From CANHCC01 sp040381555 (lineage in GTDB: Bacteria; Bacteroidota; Bacteroidia; J057; RFSG01): a stretch of 36,285 nt of DNA. Below, piece by piece: positions 8,265 through 16,678 of this stretch (position 1 is its first letter; each line of letters starts with the position of its first letter). A program made the position numbers and the translations under genes. The notes below the pieces were generated by a model. It worked only from the letters and a program-made list of their open reading frames with translations, was not told the origin of the DNA and did no database searches. The stretch spans positions 1 to 36,285 of the forward strand of contig JBEIHC010000017.1 in NCBI GenBank assembly GCA_040381555.1. Direction: 5' to 3'.

Positions 8265-8996
8265 ATGCTTACGCACACGGAATTACAAAAATGCCTGTTT
8301 TTAGATATCGAAACTGCCAGTCAGTTTGCTCGATTTGAGGATATGCCTCAGAGGTTTCAGGATTTATGGACACGCAAGTCACAGACTCTGCAAGCTTCTA
8401 TTCTACCGGATGCCCAAAAAACGCCCACTGAATTCTATCCAGAGAGAGCGGGTATTTATGCTGAGTTTGGAAAAGTAATCTGCATCAGTTGTGGGTTTTT
8501 AATACAAAAAGAAGGAAAATGGGTGCTACGAATAAAGTCCTTTTCCGGAAATGATGAACCTCAGCTACTCAAATCTTTTCAGGAAATGCTGCAACGCTCA
8601 GCCTTCACCCGACTATGTGCTCACAATGGAAAAGAGTTTGATTTCCCTTATCTCTGCAGGAGAATGCTGATTGCCGGAATTAATTTGCCTCCCCAATTAG
8701 ATTTGCAGGGGAAAAAACCTTGGGAAACTGGACATCTTGACACCCTGGAATTATGGAAATTTGGAGACTACAAATCCTACACCAGTCTGGATTTACTCTC
8801 AGCCGTCTTGGGTATTCCAAGCCCCAAAGACGATATCTCGGGAGCCGATGTAGGCCGCGTTTATTGGACAGAAAACGGTCTGGATCGTATTCGGATTTAT
8901 TGCGAGAAAGATGTTGTGACCACCTGCCAAATTTTATTGCGCATGAACCATTTGCCCGTTATTGCAGATGAAGCTATTGAAATTGTTACCGAATGA
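8265..8996 (+). CDS. Predicted DEDDy 3'-5' exonuclease (PolB-like)
   Basis: Predicted single-domain 3'-5' exonuclease of the DNA polymerase B exonuclease-like group (PF10108-type), 243 residues. The metal-binding signature is present: Asp14 and Glu16 in FLDIET, an internal Asp in CAHNGKEFDFPYLCRRM, and Tyr212/Asp216 in IYCEKDVVTT. The tyrosine places it in the DEDDy branch. Homologues are stand-alone proteins in many bacteria, with a presumed role in nucleic-acid repair or processing. It is followed after 17 bp by the OsmC gene and probably shares a transcript with it. Confidence 0.85.
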   Translation: MLTHTELQKCLFLDIETASQFARFEDMPQRFQDLWTRKSQTLQASILPDAQKTPTEFYPERAGIYAEFGKVICISCGFLIQKEGKWVLRIKSFSGNDEPQLLKSFQEMLQRSAFTRLCAHNGKEFDFPYLCRRMLIAGINLPPQLDLQGKKPWETGHLDTLELWKFGDYKSYTSLDLLSAVLGIPSPKDDISGADVGRVYWTENGLDRIRIYCEKDVVTTCQILLRMNHLPVIADEAIEIVTE

Positions 8997-9013
8997 TTTG
9001 TTAACGACACTCC

Positions 9014-9427
9014 ATGGAATTAGAAATTAGTTGCCGACTGGTATCCGGTCTGGCTTTTGAAGCAGAGGTGAATGGCCATAGACTTATGATGGATGCTGAT
9101 TCTGGCGAAGGAGGAAATGACTTAGGCCCCAGACCCAAACCTTTTTTGATGATTGCCCTAGCGGGTTGCACCGGAATGGATGTTATTTCTATTCTTCGAA
9201 AAATGAGAACTGAGCCACGATATTTTAATGTAATCACCAAAGGAAATGTGCTCGATGAAGCGCCAAAAAAATTCAAAAACCTACATTTGATTTATGAACT
9301 CAGCAAAGATGTTCCTCTTGAGAATATCGAAAAGGCGGTTCAGATGTCCCTTGAAAAATATTGCGGTGTATATGCTACTTTGACGCCAGGTTTAAAGATT
9401 ACTCATGAAATTCGCTTTCAGGATTAA
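9014..9427 (+). CDS. OsmC/Ohr-family peroxide-handling protein
   Basis: A 137-residue protein with the two conserved cysteines of the OsmC superfamily: Cys52 in ALAGCTGMDV and Cys117 in LEKYCGVYATL. This family reduces organic or fatty-acid hydroperoxides through these thiols. It belongs to the general OsmC group (YhfA-like) rather than clear Ohr. The stop codon overlaps the next gene by 23 bp, which suggests translational coupling with the exported thioredoxin-like protein. Confidence 0.88.
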   Translation: MELEISCRLVSGLAFEAEVNGHRLMMDADSGEGGNDLGPRPKPFLMIALAGCTGMDVISILRKMRTEPRYFNVITKGNVLDEAPKKFKNLHLIYELSKDVPLENIEKAVQMSLEKYCGVYATLTPGLKITHEIRFQD

Positions 9428-9920
9428 TTTTCAGGTAAATATTTTGAGTGTTTTGATGTTTTTATGTTCTCAAAGCTCACAGGTATGTGCCCAATCGGTT
9501 TCAATCATTCAATGGACTGAGGCAGAATCTTACTGGAAAAACCAACACCCCGACACCTTTCTAGTTGTCAATTTTTGGGCCAGTTGGTGTAAGCCTTGTG
9601 TAACGGAATTGCCCTGCTTTGAAGAATTGCACAATACTACTTTTTCTAAGCCCGTTAAAGTATTATTGGTCAATCTGGATTATGTTGAGGATTTAAACAA
9701 TCGGGTAATCCCTATCCTGAAAAAAAGAAATATTCAATCCGAAGTTTGGCTGCTTAATGAAACGAACCCAAATCAATGGATTGATAAAGTAGATAAAAAT
9801 TGGTCGGGTGCAATTCCGGCAACTTTATTTGTTAACGGCAGAGGGAATTACCTAGCATTTAAAGAAAATTCTTTTTCTTGTCCAGAGTTATTGGATTTGG
9901 TTCGAAATTTGTCAAAATAA
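9405..9920 (+). CDS. Exported TlpA/ResA-like thioredoxin-fold protein
   Basis: 171 residues with a hydrophobic signal sequence ending near VCAQ (about residue 30). It has a thioredoxin motif WCKPC (61-65) in NFWASWCKPCVTELP and a cis-proline region GAIPATLFVNG. Such proteins act as periplasmic or membrane-facing thiol-disulfide reductases. The start lies inside the end of the OsmC gene. The next gene, 11 bp downstream, encodes another exported thioredoxin-fold protein, so the three make a small redox operon. Confidence 0.85.
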   Translation: MKFAFRINFQVNILSVLMFLCSQSSQVCAQSVSIIQWTEAESYWKNQHPDTFLVVNFWASWCKPCVTELPCFEELHNTTFSKPVKVLLVNLDYVEDLNNRVIPILKKRNIQSEVWLLNETNPNQWIDKVDKNWSGAIPATLFVNGRGNYLAFKENSFSCPELLDLVRNLSK

Positions 9921-9931
9921 AAAAACAGAAT

Positions 9932-10555
9932 ATGAAAAAATCAGCATTGTTATTTACCTTCATTATTAGTGCACTTTTGAATTCAATGTTTGCTCAGGAA
10001 ACAACCCTTACATCTGGATATAAGCCGGGTGACTTGGCGGAATCCTTCAACCTAATGAATGTAGATGGTAAAATGGTTTCTCCTGAAAATTACCCAGAGG
10101 CAAAAGGCTTCGTGGTTGTTTTTACCTGTAATCATTGCCCTTTCTCTATCGCTTATGAAGATAGAATTATTGCCCTTGATAAAGAATGGTCAACGAAAGG
10201 CTATCCTGTATTAGCGTTGAATCCTAATGACCCTACTATTCAACCGGAGGATTCGTATGAAAACATGAAGAAGAGAGCGCGCTCCAAGAAGTTCACATTC
10301 CCGTATTTGTTGGACGAAAATGGGAAAGTGGCTTCAAGGTTTGGCGCAACCAAAACACCTCATGTGTATGTGTTAACTAAAACAAATGATGGATTACAGG
10401 TTGCCTACATAGGCGCAATAGATGATAATAGTCGAAACGCTGGAGATGTAAAAACAAAGTATTTAGAGAATGCACTTCAACAATTAACAGCAGGTCAATC
10501 TGTGCAAGTACCCGTCACAAAAGCAATTGGCTGCTCAATAAAAAGGCCTCAATAA
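9932..10555 (+). CDS. Exported peroxiredoxin-like thioredoxin-fold protein
   Basis: From ATG 9932 it has 207 residues and a signal peptide ending at about MFAQE. The fold is of the AhpC/TSA-Redoxin type. VFTCNHCPFSIAYEDRI carries Cys66 and Cys69 as a CxxC pair, and KTPHVYVL holds the cis-proline. The NHCP motif occurs in a widespread family annotated as thioredoxin family or alkyl hydroperoxide reductase-like, with unproven substrate. An 18-codon upstream extension is possible but would put residues before the signal peptide. The gene ends 4 bp before a convergent gene. Confidence 0.85.
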   Translation: MKKSALLFTFIISALLNSMFAQETTLTSGYKPGDLAESFNLMNVDGKMVSPENYPEAKGFVVVFTCNHCPFSIAYEDRIIALDKEWSTKGYPVLALNPNDPTIQPEDSYENMKKRARSKKFTFPYLLDENGKVASRFGATKTPHVYVLTKTNDGLQVAYIGAIDDNSRNAGDVKTKYLENALQQLTAGQSVQVPVTKAIGCSIKRPQ

Positions 10556-10559
10556 TTGA

Positions 10560-10952
10560 TTATTTAAAATATTCCCTCATTGGTTTGAAGTAGTATTCTA
10601 TCCAGCCTTTTCTGTATTCTAATTCTGTTCCAGCCGGTAATCCGGTATGAATAATCTGAAATAAGCATCCTTCAGGAATTTCCTTCAAACGAATTTCTAA
10701 GGTAGAGTCAGGATGATCTTCTGGAAAGTCCCTTGTTCTCCATGTTTGCAGAATTCTCTCCCCAGGGTCAAACTCCAAGGTTATGCCTGTGATGTACTGA
10801 TCCCAGGCTGAATATTTGCCGACAGGTTTCGCTTCGATTTTAGCTTCTGATCCGGTAAAAGCGCTGTGTTCCATGCTATCTAACCAAGCAGTAAACACTA
10901 GGTCTGGGTGAATGGGGAAACGGTCCTCCAATAGGATGGTGTCGGTTGTCAT
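10560..10952 (-). CDS. SRPBCC (AHSA1/START-like) domain protein
   Basis: 130 residues with the AHSA1-type SRPBCC pattern: an N-terminal FPIHPDLVFTAWLDSMEHSAFTG segment, ILQTWRTRDFPEDHPDSTLEI, and a C-terminal GWIEYYFKPMREYF helix. This fold binds hydrophobic ligands. No specific function can be assigned. It lies 17 bp downstream of the small outer-membrane-type protein gene and is probably cotranscribed with it. Confidence 0.8.
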   Translation of the reverse strand: MTTDTILLEDRFPIHPDLVFTAWLDSMEHSAFTGSEAKIEAKPVGKYSAWDQYITGITLEFDPGERILQTWRTRDFPEDHPDSTLEIRLKEIPEGCLFQIIHTGLPAGTELEYRKGWIEYYFKPMREYFK

Positions 10953-10969
10953 AATTCTTACAGAAATTA

Positions 10970-11485
10970 TTAAAAATGGTATCGAAAGGAAATAGCTGAT
11001 TCCAAGTCGAAATTCAAACTTCTTCGAGTAGCTAATTCTACAGTAGGTTTAAAATCTACACTAATGGATATAGGGATTGGAGCTATTTTATAACTCATCC
11101 CCAAAATTGCATCTAATCCAATTCCAACACCGCCTGCATAACGACTCCTAGGGTAGTACCAATCCAGATTTTTTTGATACCATGATGCCCTATATAATCT
11201 AACATGTCCACCTGCCCCATAATACCAATGTAAACCTTCAACAGAAAAGGCTTTTGCATGAATCTCATACAAACCGGTAAATGCGGGTCCATAAGGCCAA
11301 AGACTGATGATCCCTTCTAAGGCATGGTTGTCACGAATAAAATATTTCCCTGTTATACCAGTCGGGTCGCCTGCTCTGATACCTATGCTTAGGCTTTGGG
11401 GATCTGTTTGTGCTCGTAAATAAGGGTTTTCGAAGAAAAGACTCCCAATTAGTGTTAAAATAAAAAATAGGCCAGAATTTTTCAT
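10970..11485 (-). CDS. Small secreted, probably outer-membrane beta-barrel protein
   Basis: 171 residues with a signal peptide (MKNSGLFFILTLIGSLFF, cleavage near LRAQ). The body alternates polar and hydrophobic residues and is rich in Gly, Tyr and Trp (IGIRAGDPTGITGKYF, AGGVGIGLDAILG). The last residue is phenylalanine after FRYHF. These are typical of small outer-membrane beta-barrels. I do not recognise a named family. Its partner downstream is the SRPBCC protein. Confidence 0.65.
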   Translation of the reverse strand: MKNSGLFFILTLIGSLFFENPYLRAQTDPQSLSIGIRAGDPTGITGKYFIRDNHALEGIISLWPYGPAFTGLYEIHAKAFSVEGLHWYYGAGGHVRLYRASWYQKNLDWYYPRSRYAGGVGIGLDAILGMSYKIAPIPISISVDFKPTVELATRRSLNFDLESAISFRYHF

Positions 11486-11591
11486 GTAGAAATTCCCAAA
11501 TTGTTTCTCGATTTATGATTAGATAAATGCTGATTCTAAACGATCAAGGATTTGGATCAATAGACACAATTTTAAAAATCTTGAATTCTGA

Positions 11592-12353
11592 TTAAGAAAA
11601 GGAGCATTCCGTGACAGCCTGAGTTACTTCTTCTAGAATCGAAGAAGAGGGATCTCGTTCGAGAGCATTTCCAACCACAATTACATCTGCTCCCGCATTC
11701 AAAATCCGCAGAGCAGTCGCCTTATCTCGTATCCCACCTCCCACAATTAGGGGCGTTTTCACCGACCTCGAAACAGCATAAATCATTTCCGGAGAAATAG
11801 TTTCTTTGGCCCCACTGCCTCCGTCCATATACATCACTTGTAGTCCCAGCATTTCTCCGGCAATTGCCGTACATTGAGCGATATCCGGTTTGTCATGCGG
11901 AATAGGCAATGTATGAGACATATAAGAAGCCGTGGTCTGACGGCCTGAATCTATCAGCATATATCCGGTCGGAATAACTTCCAGCCCAGATTTACGGATG
12001 TATGGCGCAGCAATTACATGATTGCCAATTAACAACTCAGGGTTTCGACCACTAATCAGGGATAGAAAAAATATGGCATCCGCTTCAGAAGATACTTGCA
12101 ATACACTTCCTGGGAATAGAACAACCGGAATGTTGGTCAGTTTCTTTAATTCCCGAATCATAAAATCCAACTGACTGCTTTGCACCAAGCTGCCCCCAAC
12201 AAATAAATAATGCACGCCATGCGCTTCCGAGCGGCGTATTAATTCCATATCTCTGGTAGCATCAAAATGATCCGGATCTAAAAGAAGGGCAAAGCTTTTA
12301 ACCCGATTCCTTTTTCTTTCCTGCATCAATGCCAGAACTCCTGTTTTATCCAT
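11592..12353 (-). CDS. Geranylgeranylglyceryl-phosphate synthase-family protein
   Basis: TIM-barrel prenyltransferase homologue, 253 residues. The family joins a polyprenyl diphosphate to glycerol-1-phosphate. It makes archaeal ether lipids and occurs in many Bacteroidota, where its product is less clear. Visible features are the Mg-binding LLLDPDHF (Asp26, Asp28), VGGSL, IPTGYMLI, YMDGGSGA, VGGGIRD and VVGNALE, which are phosphate- and substrate-contacting loops of the fold. The ATG at 12353 is used; the frame also opens 11 codons upstream at a TTG that family length does not need. No glycerol-1-phosphate dehydrogenase is adjacent. Confidence 0.88.
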   Translation of the reverse strand: MDKTGVLALMQERKRNRVKSFALLLDPDHFDATRDMELIRRSEAHGVHYLFVGGSLVQSSQLDFMIRELKKLTNIPVVLFPGSVLQVSSEADAIFFLSLISGRNPELLIGNHVIAAPYIRKSGLEVIPTGYMLIDSGRQTTASYMSHTLPIPHDKPDIAQCTAIAGEMLGLQVMYMDGGSGAKETISPEMIYAVSRSVKTPLIVGGGIRDKATALRILNAGADVIVVGNALERDPSSSILEEVTQAVTECSFS

Positions 12354-12362
12354 AGTGAGTAC

Positions 12363-12385
12363 TGGTTTTCTGATAAAGAAAACCA
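12363..12385. promoter_or_regulatory. Inverted repeat before the GGGPS-like gene
   Basis: TGGTTTTC-N7-GAAAACCA lies 10 bp upstream of the ATG at 12353 (minus strand). It could form a hairpin in the 5' leader or bind a protein. Evidence is limited to symmetry and position. Confidence 0.25.
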
Positions 12386-12386
12386 A

Positions 12387-13091
12387 GGGATAAAATTACA
12401 TTATATTCAATAGTTTGAAGGAGAAAATCAGCAATTAGTTATCATTCACATCTTCAAATGAAAAAAAACAATTATATGAACTGAAAAACTTATTAGTTGA
12501 CCTTTGGTGCGTTTCCACAGAAAATTACATTGATTTGAGTAGTTACAAGCTTGTTGAGGGCGAATCTATATTTCACAATGAAAAGTATGAACAAATTGAG
12601 ATCAAAGAATTCTCGTCTGCATACTCAAGAACAAAAAACTCAGTTACAGGAATAGTCAGATTTTAAAAAATGAGTAAAAGTGCTGATCAACGCCTAACCG
12701 TCCAATCTACACTAACCAATTGAAATTCATCAATTTAATTACTATCTTAGAAAGAACACCCTAGTGTTCATATTATTGAGTTGCTCCAAGTCGGAGGATA
12801 ATCTAAAGGCAAACCTATCAAGTGTACAATTTCAAGACAGCATCCAGACGGCCATTCGCTCAATCCTTTTTAGGTGAAATATTGCCCCCAGATGCTTCGT
12901 TCATAATTTTTGACCACTTGCCAAGTAAAACACATATGCAAATCCGCCCCCCCATGCAAGGTTGAATCTCAGGCAGAAATTGGTTGTTCACCAGGCTTGG
13001 GTGGAAAACTGAAATTGCATTCTACCAGACTAGTTCCAAACTTTGTCCTAAGCCTGAGTATGGATTTTGTATCAGGCAAATCTCAACTCGT
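12387..13091. other. Long leader and decayed sequence before nrdJ
   Basis: About 700 bp with no intact gene. The left part carries the start-less frame at 12439-12666. Further right there is a small GAACAC / GTGTTC inverted repeat near 12756-12771 and a C-rich patch near 12947-12956. A possible promoter-like TTG ... TAATTTTTG lies near 12882-12912 but departs from consensus. I looked for the conserved boxes of a cobalamin riboswitch and did not find them. Confidence 0.4.
12439..12666 (+). pseudogene. Open frame without a start codon (possible gene remnant)
   Basis: A 75-codon open stretch ending in TAA and preceded directly by a stop codon. There is no ATG, GTG or TTG near its beginning. The encoded sequence is hydrophilic and protein-like (LYELKNLLVDLWCVS, EKYEQIEIKEFSSAYS). 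I do not recognise the family. It may be the 3' fragment of an immunity-like or hypothetical gene, or a chance frame. Confidence 0.3.
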
Positions 13092-16000
13092 ATGAAAAAA
13101 GACAATTCACCCAAACAGTATTCAACCTCCGAAGGATTGAGAATTTCCAGAAGATTTACCACTGAAGGAAAAAATATTTTTGACGCATTTGAGTTTGAAA
13201 AACGAACGACGCAGATTAAGGCAAATGACGGTCGGGTTTATTTTGAGTTGAAAGAGGCTGAGTTCCCTAAGAAATGGAGCCAGACAGCATCAGATATTGT
13301 TGCCCAGAAATATTTCAGGAAGGAAGGAGTTCCACAACCTGATGGCACATTGGGTTCGGAGACATCACTCAAGCAGGTAGTGCATCGTATTGTTCATTGC
13401 TGGACAGACTGGGGGTCACGATACGGATACTTTGCCTCTGAAAAAGATGCCCAAATATTTTATGATGAAATGGTATTCATGATGTTAGACCAGAAGGCGG
13501 CTCCTAATTCACCGCAGTGGTTTAACACCGGATTACATTCATCGTATGGAATCTCAGGACCCGCACAAGGTCATTATTTTGTAGATCCGAAGACTCAAAA
13601 AGTTACGGCCTCTACCTCTGCATACGAAAGACCTCAGCCACATGCCTGTTTTATCCTTTCTGTGGAGGATGATTTGGTCAATGAAAATGGCATAATGGAC
13701 CTCTGGGTGCGGGAAGCGCGGATATTTAAATATGGTTCCGGAGTAGGGACAAACTTTTCGAATCTAAGATCGGAAGCCGAGAAATTGAGTGGGGGCGGAA
13801 ATTCCTCTGGCTTAATTAGCTTCTTGAAAGTGGGGGATCGAGCAGCGGGAGCAATAAAATCTGGGGGTACTACCCGTCGAGCAGCCAAAATGGTTTGTCT
13901 CGATATGGACCATCCGGAAATTTTAGAATTTATCCGGTGGAAATCAGAGGAAGAAGTGAAAGCCAAGGCATTGATTTCCGCCGGCTATTCTTCCGATTAT
14001 GAGGGAGAAGCTTATCGAACTGTATCGGGACAAAATTCGAATAATTCGGTTCGTATCTCCAATGGTTTTATGGAATCATTGGAGAAAGATCTAGATTGGA
14101 ATTGTACTGGCCGAACAGACGGAAAGGTCGTCAAAACCTATAAAGCATCCTACCTATGGGATGAAATTGCTAAAGCTGCTTGGTCATGCGCCGATCCGGG
14201 CGTACAGTTTGATACCACCATTAACGAATGGCATACTTGCCCGGAATCAGGCCCCATCAGAGCTTCTAATCCTTGCTCTGAATACATGTTTTTAGATAAC
14301 ACGGCTTGCAACTTGGCATCCTTAAATCTTGTCGGATTTCTAAATACAGAAACCCTAGAATTCAAGGTGGAGGACTTCCGCTACGCTTGTCGCTTGTGGA
14401 CGGTAGCTTTGGAGATTTCGGTTTTGATGGCTCAATTCCCCTCGAAAGAAATTGCTCGTTTAAGTTATGAATACAGAACCTTAGGACTAGGGCATGCTAA
14501 TATTGGAAGCATGCTGATGATTTCCGGTATACCGTATGATTCTCCTCAGGCAACAGCAATAGCAGGAGCAATCACAGCAATCATGACGGGAGAAGCGTAT
14601 GCAACCTCTGCCGAAATGGCTTCATTTTTGGGAGCATTCAAAGGATACGAAAAAAATAAAACCCACATGCTTCGGGTTATTCAGAATCATCGGTTTGCTG
14701 CTAATAATATGCCGGAAGCCTGCGAGGGATTAAGTATAGCTCCAATGGGCATCAATCCGCAATATTGTCCTCAGCCCTTATTACAGGCTGCCGGAGATGC
14801 TTGGGACAAAGCTTTAGAATTGGGTAAGAAATATGGGTACCGCAATGCACAGACCACCGTTATTGCTCCCACAGGAACGATTGCTCTCGTGATGGATTGC
14901 GATACAACCGGAGCGGAACCCGATTTTGCTCCAGTTAAAGCCAAGAAATTATCTGGAGGAGGAAATTTAATCATTACCAATATGGCTATCCCTATTGCTT
15001 TGCGCAATTTGGGATACAATGAAACTGAACGAGCAGAGATTCAAACCTATGTATTAGGCCACAGAAACTTTCAGGGAGCTCCTCATATTAATGCTCAAAC
15101 CCTCAGTGACCGTGGCTTAACGCCTGCTGAAATTACCAGAATCGAAACCTCACTTTTGGGAGCATTCCATGTAAGCATGGCATTCCAGCCTAAAATTTTG
15201 GGCGAAGCTTCATTGCGTCGCTTGGGCTTTACTCCAGGAGTGTATGAGCAAAAGGGCTTCAATTTATTGACAGAATTAGGGTTTACTTGGGACCAAATCG
15301 GCGAGGCAAACGACTATCTATGTGGCTTTTCAACTTTGGAAGGAGCGCCGCATTTGAGATTTGAGCATTACCCTATTTTTGACTGTGCGAATCCATCTGG
15401 AAATGGCATTCGGTTTATACATCCCCACGGCCACATTCGCATGTTGGCCGCTTTACAGGCATTTATTTCCGGAGCCATTTCTAAAACCATCAACCTGCCA
15501 GAAGAAGCTAGTGTGGCAGATATTCAGGAATGTTATCTCCTCTCATGGAAATTAGGATTGAAGGCTAATGCCCTATACCGGAATAATTGTAAATCTTCCC
15601 AACCCCTTACTACCGCTGAAAAGAAAAAAGAATCTGACTCTGGGGAAACTAATGTGGAAGTAAAAATCCCAGAAGGTTTTATTGATGGGAACAATCAAAA
15701 TCAGGTAATTGAAGCTGCAATAAAATTGCTTAATGCTACTGAAGATACTGGATTCAAAAGAAAATTGAGTGGCGTCGTAAGTAGAAAAAATCTCAAACCG
15801 AAAAGAATCGGCCCAATTTTTAAAGGCACTTTGTATGGACCAGTGGTAGAGCAGAGCATTTTTATCCATGCTGGTGAATATGAAGATGGGACTTTGGGGG
15901 AGATTTTTATTGACACTTCCAAGCAAGGCGACATCATGAAGAATCTACTCGATGCGTTTGCAATTGCTGTTTCCATCGGCCTTCAATATGGTGTGCCGCT

Positions 16001-16457
16001 GAGTGTTTTTGCAGATAAATTTAAATTCACCCAATTCGAACCTTCCGGAAGAGTGGATCACCCTTACATTAAAAGTGCTTCTTCAATACTGGATTACATC
16101 TTCAAAGTATTGGATTATGAATATAATGGAGAGACGAAAGGATTGCACATAGTACCGGAGCCAGGAAAAAACAGAGTGGCTGAAGTGGCGAAAATTCGGG
16201 AAGCATTAGAGTTTTATGATGCCTATTTGAAGCAGAAGCAAAATACATCGGAAAAAGAACTAGAGATAGACTCTTCAACGGAAAACTCAACAGCTCCTTC
16301 ATCAATGGATACCTCTGAGATTCAAAATCACAATGCCATCAGTCAGGTTAAATTCGCAGGATACGGACCAGCTTGTACTGCTTGTGGAAGTACAACCATT
16401 CGTAATGGAACCTGTTTTCTTTGCACCAATTGCGGGGCTACATCCGGATGCTCTTAA
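13092..16457 (+). CDS. nrdJ: Adenosylcobalamin-dependent ribonucleotide reductase (class II)
   Basis: Reduces ribonucleotides to deoxyribonucleotides using adenosylcobalamin as radical source, so it works with or without oxygen. From ATG 13092 it has 1121 residues. Visible features are FKYGSGVGTNFSNLRS, the redox Cys186 in PHACFILS, the NPCSE motif with Asn393, Cys395 and Glu397, and the second phosphate loop VIAPTGTIALVMDCD. A TSCPD-type C-terminal domain (about 870-1010) follows. The tail has six cysteines (CTACGS...CFLCTNCGATSGC), a zinc-ribbon-like end typical of NrdJ. The frame is open 36 codons upstream, but that part has no family resemblance. It is monocistronic, with a strong terminator after it. 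Confidence 0.95.
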   Translation: MKKDNSPKQYSTSEGLRISRRFTTEGKNIFDAFEFEKRTTQIKANDGRVYFELKEAEFPKKWSQTASDIVAQKYFRKEGVPQPDGTLGSETSLKQVVHRIVHCWTDWGSRYGYFASEKDAQIFYDEMVFMMLDQKAAPNSPQWFNTGLHSSYGISGPAQGHYFVDPKTQKVTASTSAYERPQPHACFILSVEDDLVNENGIMDLWVREARIFKYGSGVGTNFSNLRSEAEKLSGGGNSSGLISFLKVGDRAAGAIKSGGTTRRAAKMVCLDMDHPEILEFIRWKSEEEVKAKALISAGYSSDYEGEAYRTVSGQNSNNSVRISNGFMESLEKDLDWNCTGRTDGKVVKTYKASYLWDEIAKAAWSCADPGVQFDTTINEWHTCPESGPIRASNPCSEYMFLDNTACNLASLNLVGFLNTETLEFKVEDFRYACRLWTVALEISVLMAQFPSKEIARLSYEYRTLGLGHANIGSMLMISGIPYDSPQATAIAGAITAIMTGEAYATSAEMASFLGAFKGYEKNKTHMLRVIQNHRFAANNMPEACEGLSIAPMGINPQYCPQPLLQAAGDAWDKALELGKKYGYRNAQTTVIAPTGTIALVMDCDTTGAEPDFAPVKAKKLSGGGNLIITNMAIPIALRNLGYNETERAEIQTYVLGHRNFQGAPHINAQTLSDRGLTPAEITRIETSLLGAFHVSMAFQPKILGEASLRRLGFTPGVYEQKGFNLLTELGFTWDQIGEANDYLCGFSTLEGAPHLRFEHYPIFDCANPSGNGIRFIHPHGHIRMLAALQAFISGAISKTINLPEEASVADIQECYLLSWKLGLKANALYRNNCKSSQPLTTAEKKKESDSGETNVEVKIPEGFIDGNNQNQVIEAAIKLLNATEDTGFKRKLSGVVSRKNLKPKRIGPIFKGTLYGPVVEQSIFIHAGEYEDGTLGEIFIDTSKQGDIMKNLLDAFAIAVSIGLQYGVPLSVFADKFKFTQFEPSGRVDHPYIKSASSILDYIFKVLDYEYNGETKGLHIVPEPGKNRVAEVAKIREALEFYDAYLKQKQNTSEKELEIDSSTENSTAPSSMDTSEIQNHNAISQVKFAGYGPACTACGSTTIRNGTCFLCTNCGATSGCS

Positions 16458-16487
16458 TACATTAGATCGAGAACTTGCATGGATACT

Positions 16488-16529
16488 CAAATGCCGCAAT
16501 ACCCTAGGGTCTTGCGGCATTTGGGTTTT
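16488..16529 (+). terminator. Intrinsic terminator of nrdJ
   Basis: A perfect 12-bp stem CAAATGCCGCAA / TTGCGGCATTTG with an inner ACCC-TA-GGGT pairing, followed by GGTTTT on the plus strand. It begins 30 bp after the nrdJ stop codon. Confidence 0.8.
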
Positions 16530-16616
16530 ACCTAACCCTTCCTCACTAAGCAAATTTCAAAAACCTTCTTTTAAGTTCTGTCCATTTTATTGTTGGACAT
16601 AAGTTTACACTCTCCT

Positions 16617-16678
16617 TCATCACTCATCATTCATCACTCATCATTCATCACTCATCATTCATCACTCATCACTCATCA
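16617..16678. repeat. Heptanucleotide tandem repeat at the ctpA stop codon
   Basis: Eight full copies of TCATCAY (mostly alternating TCATCAC and TCATCAT) and a ninth partial copy run without interruption. The last three bases (16676-16678) are the complement of the ctpA TGA stop codon, so on the minus strand the repeat TGATGAR begins at the stop and fills the 3' untranslated region. A related repeat lies at 36074-36158. Confidence 0.95.

Noticed and set aside
12700..13091. Cobalamin riboswitch before the B12-dependent reductase
   Set aside because: The leader is long and a GGTGAAAT...GCCCCCAG patch near 12872-12893 is suggestive, but the conserved B12 box (GCCACTG) and the rest of the core are not visible. 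A covariance-model search would decide.
12984..13091. N-terminal extension of nrdJ by 36 codons
   Set aside because: The extension has no resemblance to class II reductases, while the ATG at 13092 gives a normal N-terminus.
16617..16678. CRISPR-like array
   Set aside because: Units are 7 bp and contiguous, with no spacers; this is a simple tandem repeat.
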